From assembly GCA_030622805.1 (NCBI GenBank), contig JAUXFR010000113.1, positions 1 through 5,542 of the forward strand: a stretch of 5,542 nt of DNA. Direction: 5' to 3'. Positions within the stretch are counted from its first letter, which is position 1, and every line of letters begins with the position of its first letter. The position numbers and the translations under genes were made by a program. The stretch comes from Anaerolineae bacterium (GTDB taxonomy: Bacteria; Chloroflexota; Anaerolineae; Anaerolineales; UBA4823). Shown here piece after piece: positions 1-5,239 of the stretch. The notes beneath the pieces are model-generated. The model was not told the origin of the DNA. It worked only from the letters and a program-made list of their open reading frames with translations, and searched no databases.

Positions 1-639
1 AGCCAGTACGCCGCTGACGATCGTAACCAATACCTGTGTTTGCGGGACTTTATTAAGGATCATCCCAAGACTTTGTGACCATTCTTCCAGCGCATCCATA
101 GCACCTGGTAGCACTTCTGGATCTGGGTCCAGTTTACCAGAGGGGAAGACCAGCAGCCCTCCTCCATCTTGCAGGTGCCTGATCATGGACCGCAAGACGC
201 CCATACGCCCGGAGGTATCTTTTGGTGTATGGATCAAGTATGGTGACGAGCCTGGCAGGCTTCGAAAGAACGGGAATCCTTCAACAACGACCTTCATATC
301 GTCGCGTGGTATGCTTGAAATAATTGCCAATCCATCATATGTTCCAGGGTGATTGGAGGCCACCACAAGTGGACCCTCCTTCGGAATATTTTCATTTCCA
401 AGCACGTGGATCTCATCTACAAAGCGGTTCAGAAGGTTTTTTGTAGCAATTCTATACCCCAAAGACACTACTTCTTGATCAAATTCCGCGATAATCCGCG
501 CTACTCGATTTGCGGGGGGCCATAATATTGGACCAAATAGTCTGCGGATTAAACCACGCCGTGAAAACCCCGCCACCCGGAAAACTTCATCCGTGAGCGT
601 TCTACGTAATTGACTGACTTCAGCTTTAGGTTCACTCAT
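1..639 (-). CDS. PlsC/LPLAT-family acyltransferase, C-terminus cut by window edge
   Basis: Minus-strand reading frame of 213 codons, open from ATG at 639 to position 1, so the C-terminal third is missing. It is a lysophospholipid-acyltransferase (PlsC/LPLAT) superfamily protein, a family that transfers acyl chains from acyl-ACP or acyl-CoA to a glycerolipid-type acceptor at the cytoplasmic membrane face. Block I is SNHPGTYD, with catalytic H97 and D102 (HX4D). Block II is GFPFFRSLP around 121-129. Block III is FPSG at 165-168, followed by LDPDPE. A block IV-like strand, VTIVSGV, lies near 205-211. No signal peptide or clear transmembrane helix is visible. It aligns without gaps to the upstream neighbour (685-1593) at about 45% identity by hand count, so the two are tandem duplicates. 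The start is fixed by this alignment (MSEPKAEV against MENKAALT); its ribosome site (GAACCGAG) is weak. Last visible gene of the minus operon, 45 bp after its paralogue. The exact acceptor cannot be named. Confidence 0.88.
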   Translation of the reverse strand, partial: MSEPKAEVSQLRRTLTDEVFRVAGFSRRGLIRRLFGPILWPPANRVARIIAEFDQEVVSLGYRIATKNLLNRFVDEIHVLGNENIPKEGPLVVASNHPGTYDGLAIISSIPRDDMKVVVEGFPFFRSLPGSSPYLIHTPKDTSGRMGVLRSMIRHLQDGGGLLVFPSGKLDPDPEVLPGAMDALEEWSQSLGMILNKVPQTQVLVTIVSGVLA

Positions 640-684
640 CTCGGTTCACAAATCAGCTAGCATTTCTAGATATTTTAACGATCT

Positions 685-1593
685 TCATTGAGTTCCAGTA
701 TAACATGAGTATAGGTTTTGGTGTGTGGTAAGTTGTACCCGAGCCAGGTCAATCACACCCTCCAGCACTCGCTTCTCACCATAAATTACTCCCAGATCAT
801 GGATCGACATTGGTTTCGCAAATGAGATCTTCGGTTCTAAATCAAATGTATCGCCGCGCACCATATGCCCTGCAACATAAAAGAATTCAGCTAAGCGTTG
901 TTTCTTCCATCGCTCCTTAGCTATCTTTGTTAATGGATGGTTAAGGGCTGATGGGGATATCACGCCGCTCACGATGGCGATCTGAATTTTCGCATCAGGA
1001 GCTCGCCGCAAGAATAAATCCAGACTCCTGGACCAGTTGCTCAATGCCAGCTCTGCGCCAGGCATGAATTCAGGATCCGGATCTAAAATCCCGCTGGGAA
1101 ATAAAACCAGACAGCCTCCTTGATTAAGATGTCGGATGGCTGTTCGTATTACTTTGATCCTCCCATGAGCGTCAGAAGGAACATAGATCAGGTATTTTGA
1201 AGCCGCTGGTAAACTGCGTACGACCGGGACACCACTGATAATAAACTGAATGTCATCCCGCGGGATATTGGATAGGACAGTGAACAGATCGAACGTTCCT
1301 GGATGGTTCGAGACAACAATTAGTGAGCCGGTTGATGGGACGCCCTCATCTCCCGATACCAGGAAACCATTTGCATACCTGCCGAGATAGATGCGAGAAG
1401 CTTCACTGATACCAATTTGCGATATTTCATAATCGAAATCGGCTGCCAGTTCGGCAAACCTGCGCGTTGGTTTATTCAACAAAGGTCCGAAGATTTTTCG
1501 TACTATGCCATCTGGCGATAACCCAACGATGCGAAAAAATTCCCCCGTAATATCTTGCTGTAATTGATCAGTCAGAGCTGCTTTGTTTTCCAT
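685..1593 (-). CDS. PlsC/LPLAT-family acyltransferase (302 aa)
   Basis: Complete acyltransferase of the PlsC/LPLAT superfamily, expected to acylate a lysolipid or related acceptor at the inner membrane face. Block I is SNHPGTFD, with H97 and D102 forming the HX4D catalytic pair. Block II is GVPVVRSLP (121-129), with the conserved Arg. Block III is FPSG (165-168), where classical PlsC has FPEG. Block IV is IAIVSGV (205-211). A C-terminal region of about 90 residues follows and shows no recognised motif. I chose ATG at 1593. The frame stays open to 1752, but that extension would overlap the 3' end of the WD40 gene by 145 bp and encodes a residue string unlike the paralogue. At 1593 the N-terminus lines up with the downstream paralogue from residue 1, and GGAA lies 7 nt upstream. 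It starts 14 bp after the WD40 stop codon, consistent with cotranscription. Family assignment is firm; substrate is unknown. Confidence 0.9.
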   Translation of the reverse strand: MENKAALTDQLQQDITGEFFRIVGLSPDGIVRKIFGPLLNKPTRRFAELAADFDYEISQIGISEASRIYLGRYANGFLVSGDEGVPSTGSLIVVSNHPGTFDLFTVLSNIPRDDIQFIISGVPVVRSLPAASKYLIYVPSDAHGRIKVIRTAIRHLNQGGCLVLFPSGILDPDPEFMPGAELALSNWSRSLDLFLRRAPDAKIQIAIVSGVISPSALNHPLTKIAKERWKKQRLAEFFYVAGHMVRGDTFDLEPKISFAKPMSIHDLGVIYGEKRVLEGVIDLARVQLTTHQNLYSCYTGTQ

Positions 1594-1607
1594 TAAAATA
1601 TTCCGAA

Positions 1608-2672
1608 TTATGGGTCGATGGACCAAATTCGCAGCGTTGAATCCAGACTTCCCGAAGTCAAAATTTTTCCGTCCGGACTGAATGAAAGACTGGTTACACC
1701 TGCTGTATGACCTGCCCATACCTCTAATAATTCGCCTGATGCTGTATCCCATAGATAAATCATCGAATCACCACTCGCAGCAGCCAATATAGACTCATCA
1801 GGATGGAAGGCAACACTCCAGAGTAGAGTCTGGTATCCATCTTCACTATCAGGAATTGTGGATAAGGTGACTGGTTCTGGATATGTCTCCTTTCCAGTAC
1901 GGTAAGCATCATCTGGGTCCCACAGATGAATATTACCAGAGATATCACCAGCTGCTAAAAGACCGGTATTTGGATCTATAGCGATACTGTACAACCAGGT
2001 CGGTGAACGCAGCGTGCCCCATATACGTCCAGTCTCGAGTTCGCGCAAACGGATCACTTCCCCATTCAGAATCGCCAGTAAGCGACCGTCTGAATTGAAG
2101 CTGATTCCTGGTACCGCATAAGTACCACCGATAAGATCGCTAACAGTTTCACCACTTTCCGTATCCCAAACGTGGACGATTGCATCATATCCGGCAGACG
2201 CGAGCAATCGCCCCGAATGATCGAAAGTTACAGATGTTACACCCTTCTGATGGGCATCGATATCCAGATATGGAAAAACTGAATCATCTTCATTTTGCTT
2301 AATCATTTTCTCAATTTTCCAGATGCGAATATGTCCATCACGGCTTCCGGCAGCGAGCCTGCTCCCATCCGGTGAAAATGTGATGCTGTGCGTCAATGCA
2401 CCAATGTGTAATTTTGATATAGGCTGATATGTTTCTGTCCGATAGATATAGAGCCAATCTCCTGCCGATACAACCAGAAGCTCGCCATCCGGTGACCAGG
2501 CAACATCCATCACTAATTGCCAAGGACCGAATTCCAGGATTTCTACTTCTGTTTGCGACTTCGTGACAACTTGATTGAGTTCAACTTCAACCGGGGGAGA
2601 TGCCTGAAGAACTGAATAGGGTACCAACCACAAATATACGATCGAACAAAGAAACAAACGGATCCCCAGCAT
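1608..2672 (-). CDS. Secreted seven-bladed WD40 beta-propeller protein (354 aa)
   Basis: Extracytoplasmic WD40-repeat protein, probably a binding or scaffolding platform; no enzymatic domain is visible. Residues 1-24 look like a Sec signal peptide (basic R5, hydrophobic LFLCSIVYLWLV, cleavage plausible after LQA24). The Cys at 9 is too early to be a lipobox. Seven WD40 units then fill the protein, beginning near residues 54, 94, 144, 186, 226, 284 and 325. The best have the SPDG turn and a terminal WD/W strand (IRIWKI, VHVWDT, IHLWDP, IYLWDT, LRIWSI), so a single closed propeller is expected. Blades 1 and 4 are degenerate (YIYRT and IRLRELE in place of the W strand). The AGH dipeptide is seen before the last blade only. 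The ATG at 2672 follows AAGGGA by 6 nt, and this site overlaps the stop codon of the upstream lipoprotein gene, which suggests coupled translation. Ligand or partner unknown. Confidence 0.9.
   Translation of the reverse strand: MLGIRLFLCSIVYLWLVPYSVLQASPPVEVELNQVVTKSQTEVEILEFGPWQLVMDVAWSPDGELLVVSAGDWLYIYRTETYQPISKLHIGALTHSITFSPDGSRLAAGSRDGHIRIWKIEKMIKQNEDDSVFPYLDIDAHQKGVTSVTFDHSGRLLASAGYDAIVHVWDTESGETVSDLIGGTYAVPGISFNSDGRLLAILNGEVIRLRELETGRIWGTLRSPTWLYSIAIDPNTGLLAAGDISGNIHLWDPDDAYRTGKETYPEPVTLSTIPDSEDGYQTLLWSVAFHPDESILAAASGDSMIYLWDTASGELLEVWAGHTAGVTSLSFSPDGKILTSGSLDSTLRIWSIDP
2601..2672 (-). other. Sec signal peptide of the 354-aa WD40 protein
   Basis: The first 24 residues have a short basic start (R5), a hydrophobic core (LFLCSIVYLWLV) and a small-residue cleavage site, LQA followed by SPP. 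There is no Cys at the cleavage point, so signal peptidase I processing is more likely than lipidation. An uncleaved N-terminal anchor is the alternative. Confidence 0.65.
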
Positions 2673-2678
2673 GGTATG

Positions 2679-2684
2679 TCCCTT
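2679..2684 (-). promoter_or_regulatory. Ribosome binding site of second WD40 gene, overlapping upstream stop
   Basis: On the minus strand the bases TAAGGGA precede ATG (2672). AAGGGA lies 6 nt from the start, and its first two bases belong to the TAA stop codon of the lipoprotein gene (2683-2685). This supports the chosen start and implies that ribosomes finishing the first gene can start the second. Confidence 0.7.
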
Positions 2685-3912
2685 AAGATCTAATACCCCA
2701 GATAAGAATCTGACCGTCGTATGAGCCGGAGGCTATAATATCACCATAGGGTGAAAATAACAGTTGCGTAACACCACTCGTATGCCCATCCAGGATTCGC
2801 AGCAGTTGTCCATTGTCTACCTGCCATATCCGGACCAGGTTATCCTCAAAGCTGTTTCCAGAGACCAGCAGACTGCCGTCCGGGCTGAAAGCCAGACTTT
2901 CGACCACCGGTTCCGTAAAAATTGTTCTGATTAACAACCCGGTCGCTGCATCCCAAATATTTATTTGCCCATCGTAATGCGCAGTTGCAAGCAGAGTCCC
3001 TGCCTGTGAAAAAACTGCTTGAGTCACCGCCCCAGTGAATGATGTAGGCAGGGTATACAGCGGTTTATTGGTAGCATTTAAGTCCCAGATTTCAATGTCA
3101 TAACGGTCAGGAGTCGTTGCCATTCGCTGCCCAATATTGGATACAGATATATCCAGCACAGTCCCAATCCGCATGGACCGGTTGTTCTCCCATACTGGAA
3201 TATCCCAAAACTCGATACTGCTATCTTCTTCACCCGGTGTGGAGAACGCTGTAAATAACACCAGACCATTCGAATTGAACTCCATGTCGCTCAAACCACG
3301 CGGTTCTACACCAAATAAACCGTAAGGCTTTAAATCCGTCCCCCACCAGTGCTCCATGTAGGTTGTGTAACCAGACTCTTCAGTGCCTGTGCGGCTGCTT
3401 GTAGCCAGCCAGGCGCCAGTCGGGCTGAATGATATCTCTCGAATACGTGCGTACTTCGGGAATAAACTACGCCATTTCTCGCGTGTTATGACATCATACA
3501 GCTCAATCCGGCTGGGTGTTGCTGCCGCAAGAGAACTTCCATCAGGAGTCCATTCCATATCCGTGAGCCCGTCGACAACCCATTTTGCTAAAGCCGAGAC
3601 CATTGCTGCATTTCCGACTGTGATAATCGGTGAGGTCGGTGGGATAGGTGTATTTTCCTGAACATATAGGATTTCTGTTGGCGTCGGTGATGGTAGTGGC
3701 GTATGGGTTGGTAATGGCGTTGAGGTTGAAGTGAGGGTTGGAACTGGTGTTGGTGTATATGTTGGGACAGCGGTCGATATCGGAGTGTCAGTGGGAATTA
3801 CGCCTGTCTGAACTGAAGTCGGCTCACTCGGTAGAGATGAACAGGACGCCAGCCAAAGGGTCAGCGTAAAGTATGATAATAATTTTGTATATAGACCCGC
3901 TGTAGATTTCAT
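2683..3912 (-). CDS. WD40 beta-propeller lipoprotein with Thr/Pro tether (409 aa)
   Basis: Predicted surface lipoprotein. Residues 1-23 form a signal peptide ending in the lipobox LASC, with C24 as the lipid-modified residue. Residues about 32-80 are a low-complexity Thr/Pro/Ser stalk (repeated TP, TPTPVPT, PLPT). Seven WD40-like units follow, starting near residues 115, 157, 207, 252, 295, 336 and 379. The last three are the most canonical (INIWDA, VRIWQV, ILIWGI, with SPDG or SPYG turns). The earlier ones are divergent, and unit 2 carries an inserted stretch before its MEHWW strand. The likely form is one propeller held off the membrane by the stalk, acting in binding or assembly; no catalytic motif is visible. 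It is the first gene of the minus-strand operon and lies 10 bp upstream of the next WD40 gene. No Shine-Dalgarno sequence is visible before ATG 3912, unlike its neighbours. Partner unknown. Confidence 0.9.
   Translation of the reverse strand: MKSTAGLYTKLLSYFTLTLWLASCSSLPSEPTSVQTGVIPTDTPISTAVPTYTPTPVPTLTSTSTPLPTHTPLPSPTPTEILYVQENTPIPPTSPIITVGNAAMVSALAKWVVDGLTDMEWTPDGSSLAAATPSRIELYDVITREKWRSLFPKYARIREISFSPTGAWLATSSRTGTEESGYTTYMEHWWGTDLKPYGLFGVEPRGLSDMEFNSNGLVLFTAFSTPGEEDSSIEFWDIPVWENNRSMRIGTVLDISVSNIGQRMATTPDRYDIEIWDLNATNKPLYTLPTSFTGAVTQAVFSQAGTLLATAHYDGQINIWDAATGLLIRTIFTEPVVESLAFSPDGSLLVSGNSFEDNLVRIWQVDNGQLLRILDGHTSGVTQLLFSPYGDIIASGSYDGQILIWGIRS
3676..3810 (-). repeat. Low-complexity Thr/Pro-coding tract (stalk of lipoprotein)
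   Basis: Codons 35-79 of the lipoprotein are dominated by Thr, Pro, Ser and Val in TP dipeptides. On the plus strand this appears as irregular GGTGT/GGTGG-rich sequence. It is an imperfect, protein-level repeat rather than an exact tandem repeat, so it encodes an extended, likely flexible linker. Such tracts can vary in length between strains by slippage. Confidence 0.8.
3841..3912 (-). other. Lipoprotein signal peptide and lipobox Cys
   Basis: Residues 1-24 have basic residues at K2 and K10, a hydrophobic stretch LLSYFTLTLWLA, and the lipobox L21-A22-S23-C24. The pattern matches signal peptidase II substrates. Ser follows Cys, and no Asp at +2 is seen, so there is no inner-membrane retention signal of the enterobacterial type; that rule may not apply in this lineage. 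Confidence 0.8.
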
Positions 3913-3921
3913 TGCAAAACT

Positions 3922-3927
3922 ATTTTA
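3922..3927 (-). promoter_or_regulatory. Possible -10 box of the minus-strand operon
   Basis: Minus strand TAAAAT ends 9 bp before ATG 3912, with no good -35 box upstream. If used, transcription would begin almost at the start codon and give a leaderless or near-leaderless mRNA, which fits the missing Shine-Dalgarno sequence. A second candidate, TAGAAT at 3944-3949, would give a leader of about 25-30 nt but also lacks a -35 match. Weak evidence. Confidence 0.25.
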
Positions 3928-3940
3928 ACACTTTCAGTGT
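3928..3940. repeat. Inverted repeat ACACT-TTC-AGTGT
   Basis: Perfect 5-bp arms with a 3-base loop, 15 bp upstream of the lipoprotein start codon and directly upstream of its possible -10 box TAAAAT. It could be an operator half-site pair or a small hairpin in a longer leader. Short enough to be chance. Confidence 0.3.
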
Positions 3941-3960
3941 GTAATTCTATCCTGAATGTA

Positions 3961-3983
3961 CCTAATTAAGGTTTCCTAATTTA
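3961..3983. repeat. Direct repeat CCTAATT(A/T)A, 14-bp period
   Basis: CCTAATTAA at 3961-3969 and CCTAATTTA at 3975-3983 match at 8 of 9 bases. They lie just upstream of the -35 candidate of the aminopeptidase promoter and between the two divergent transcription units. They may be regulator-binding sites or simply an AT-rich upstream element. Confidence 0.3.
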
Positions 3984-3988
3984 TTGTG

Positions 3989-4015
3989 TTGATATGGGTA
4001 CAAATTGGTTATAAT
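3989..4015 (+). promoter_or_regulatory. Sigma70-type promoter candidate for the M29 aminopeptidase gene
   Basis: A perfect -10 TATAAT lies at 4010-4015, with TTGATA at 3989-3994 as the -35 (four of six matches to TTGACA at the leading TTGA, plus the last A). The 15-bp spacer is shorter than the optimal 17. Transcription would start near 4022 and give a leader of about 34 nt ending in a strong ribosome site. The -10 assignment is more secure than the -35. Confidence 0.55.
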
Positions 4016-4019
4016 TTGT
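4000..4019. promoter_or_regulatory. Operator-like palindrome over the -10 box
   Basis: ACAAATT (4000-4006) and AATTTGT (4013-4019) are perfect 7-bp inverted arms around a 6-bp centre, GGTTAT. The right half overlaps the TATAAT -10 box. A dimeric repressor bound here would block the promoter; the regulator is not in the window. Confidence 0.4.
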
Positions 4020-4043
4020 CGCTGGTAACAATCTTCCAAGAAC

Positions 4044-4050
4044 AAGGAGA
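4044..4050 (+). promoter_or_regulatory. Ribosome binding site of the M29 aminopeptidase gene
   Basis: AAGGAGA is a near-consensus Shine-Dalgarno sequence 5 nt before ATG 4056 and fixes the start. It is the strongest ribosome site in the window, so this gene is probably well translated. Confidence 0.85.
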
Positions 4051-4055
4051 CAGAT

Positions 4056-5159
4056 ATGTCAGATCCTCGACTTAAAAATTTAGCGCGTACACTGGTCAAC
4101 TATTCAATCGATGTAAAACCTGACGATTGGGTATACATCAGCTCCGGAGTAGTTGCATTACCCTTAGCTCGTGAAGTGCTACGTTTCGTGCTTCGTGCCG
4201 GTGGACGTGCAAACGTGATATTTGACAGCGACGATCTGTCAGTTATTGCGTTGAAGGAATCCAGCACTGCCCAGTTAGAGTGGGTCTCACCTATCGAGGA
4301 ACTGTTATTTGACCAGATGGATGCGTTAATCAGTCTGCGCGGCCCATCCAACACACGCGCCCTGAGCGGAGTTGATCCGCAGAAGCAGCAAATCCGACAA
4401 AATGCACGTCGCCATTTAACCGAAACATATCTCAAACGCTCAGCGGAAGGCAGTTTGCGTTGGGTGATCACGAATTATCCATGTGCTGCTTTTGCCCAAG
4501 AAGCGGATATGAGCCTCGAGGAATATCAGGACTTCGTGTATTCCGCAACCTTCTCCGACCTTGATGACCCGATTCAAGCCTGGCAGAAGGTTCATGATGA
4601 GCAGCAGCGATTGGTGGATTGGCTGGTGGGGAAAAAACAGGTAGTTGTGCGAGGACCGAACAGCGATTTGACACTGTCCATTGAAAACCGGAAATTCATC
4701 AACAGTGATGGCAAAAAAAATATGCCCAGCGGTGAAATATTTACCGGTCCGGTTGAAGATTCAGCTAACGGGTGGGTGCGCTTTACCTACCCAGCGATCA
4801 CTGGTGGGCGAGAAGTTGAAGGTGTAGAACTTGAATTTAAGGACGGAAAAGTTGTCAGCGCAAAAGCAAAAAAGAACGAGCAGTACCTGATTACCATGCT
4901 CGACAGCGACCAGGGTGCTCGCTTCTTGGGTGAGTTTGCTATCGGCACGAACTACGGTATCAAGAAATTCACCAAATCCATCCTGTATGATGAAAAAATT
5001 GGCGGAAGCTTCCACATGGCAGTGGGTGCAGGCTATCCGGAGACCGGCAGCAAGAACAAATCCAGCATCCACTGGGATTTCATCTGTGACATGCGCGATA
5101 ACAGCGAAATCCTGGTTGATGGAGAATTATTTTACAAAAATGGTGAATTCCAGATTTAA
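4056..5159 (+). CDS. M29-family metallo-aminopeptidase (367 aa)
   Basis: Cytoplasmic metal-dependent aminopeptidase of peptidase family M29 (AmpS/AmpT/PepS group), which removes N-terminal residues from peptides in general peptide turnover. The N-terminal domain (about 1-190) includes the typical opening LARTLVNYSIDVKPDDWVYI. The C-terminal domain has all expected metal and active-site positions: E227 in PSGEIFTGP, E293 in FLGEFAIGTN, H320 and Y327 in FHMAVGAGYPETG, and H339 and D341 in IHWD. The KNKSSIHWD segment is a family hallmark. No signal peptide is present. At 367 residues it is somewhat shorter than the roughly 410 residues of the well-studied members, though no catalytic motif is lost. 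It is transcribed away from the WD40/acyltransferase operon from its own promoter and has a strong ribosome site. Assignment is very secure; substrate preference cannot be read from the sequence. Confidence 0.96.
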   Translation: MSDPRLKNLARTLVNYSIDVKPDDWVYISSGVVALPLAREVLRFVLRAGGRANVIFDSDDLSVIALKESSTAQLEWVSPIEELLFDQMDALISLRGPSNTRALSGVDPQKQQIRQNARRHLTETYLKRSAEGSLRWVITNYPCAAFAQEADMSLEEYQDFVYSATFSDLDDPIQAWQKVHDEQQRLVDWLVGKKQVVVRGPNSDLTLSIENRKFINSDGKKNMPSGEIFTGPVEDSANGWVRFTYPAITGGREVEGVELEFKDGKVVSAKAKKNEQYLITMLDSDQGARFLGEFAIGTNYGIKKFTKSILYDEKIGGSFHMAVGAGYPETGSKNKSSIHWDFICDMRDNSEILVDGELFYKNGEFQI

Positions 5160-5181
5160 TCAAATCTTTAACCCAGTTTAC

Positions 5182-5210
5182 TTGACACCAGTATTATGGT
5201 GCGATACCCT
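5182..5210 (+). promoter_or_regulatory. Promoter candidate for the right-edge membrane protein gene
   Basis: A perfect -35 TTGACA (5182-5187) is followed after exactly 17 bp by TACCCT (5205-5210), which keeps the key first T, second A and last T of TATAAT. Transcription would begin near 5217, about 23 nt before ATG 5240. With no terminator after the aminopeptidase gene, read-through could also supply transcript. Confidence 0.45.
5186..5201. repeat. Inverted repeat CACCA-GTATTA-TGGTG in promoter spacer
   Basis: Perfect 5-bp arms around a 6-bp centre, lying between the -35 and -10 candidates (the left arm overlaps the last two bases of TTGACA). The position suits an operator. A weak hairpin is the alternative, but no T-run follows, so it is not an intrinsic terminator. 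Confidence 0.35.
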
Positions 5211-5239
5211 TATTGTGCAGCGATATATGTGAGAAAATA

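Noticed and set aside
640..684. CTAG-AAATG-CTAG symmetry in the gap between the two acyltransferase genes
   Set aside because: The arms are 4-bp palindromes and too short to support a regulatory or terminator claim.
3383..3661. 92-codon plus-strand frame
   Set aside because: Antisense to the lipoprotein gene, with no domain or convincing start context.
3676..3810. GGTGT-rich tract considered as a tandem-repeat or CRISPR-like array
   Set aside because: Units are irregular and explained by Thr/Pro codons of the lipoprotein stalk; there are no spacers or constant repeat.
4100..4471. 123-codon open frame on the minus strand
   Set aside because: It lies wholly antisense to the well-supported M29 gene, has no recognisable domain, and has an Arg/Ser/Pro-rich composition typical of a shadow frame.
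4761..5072. 103-codon minus-strand frame
   Set aside because: Antisense to the conserved C-terminal domain of the aminopeptidase; no independent support.
5186..5201. Hairpin after the M29 gene as an intrinsic terminator
   Set aside because: Arms are only 5 bp and no T-run follows; its position inside a -35/-10 pair fits an operator better.
4915..5232. 105-codon plus-strand frame overlapping the end of the M29 gene
   Set aside because: Most of it is an alternative frame of the aminopeptidase C-terminus, including the codons for its metal ligands; the part beyond 5159 is short and carries promoter-like sequence.
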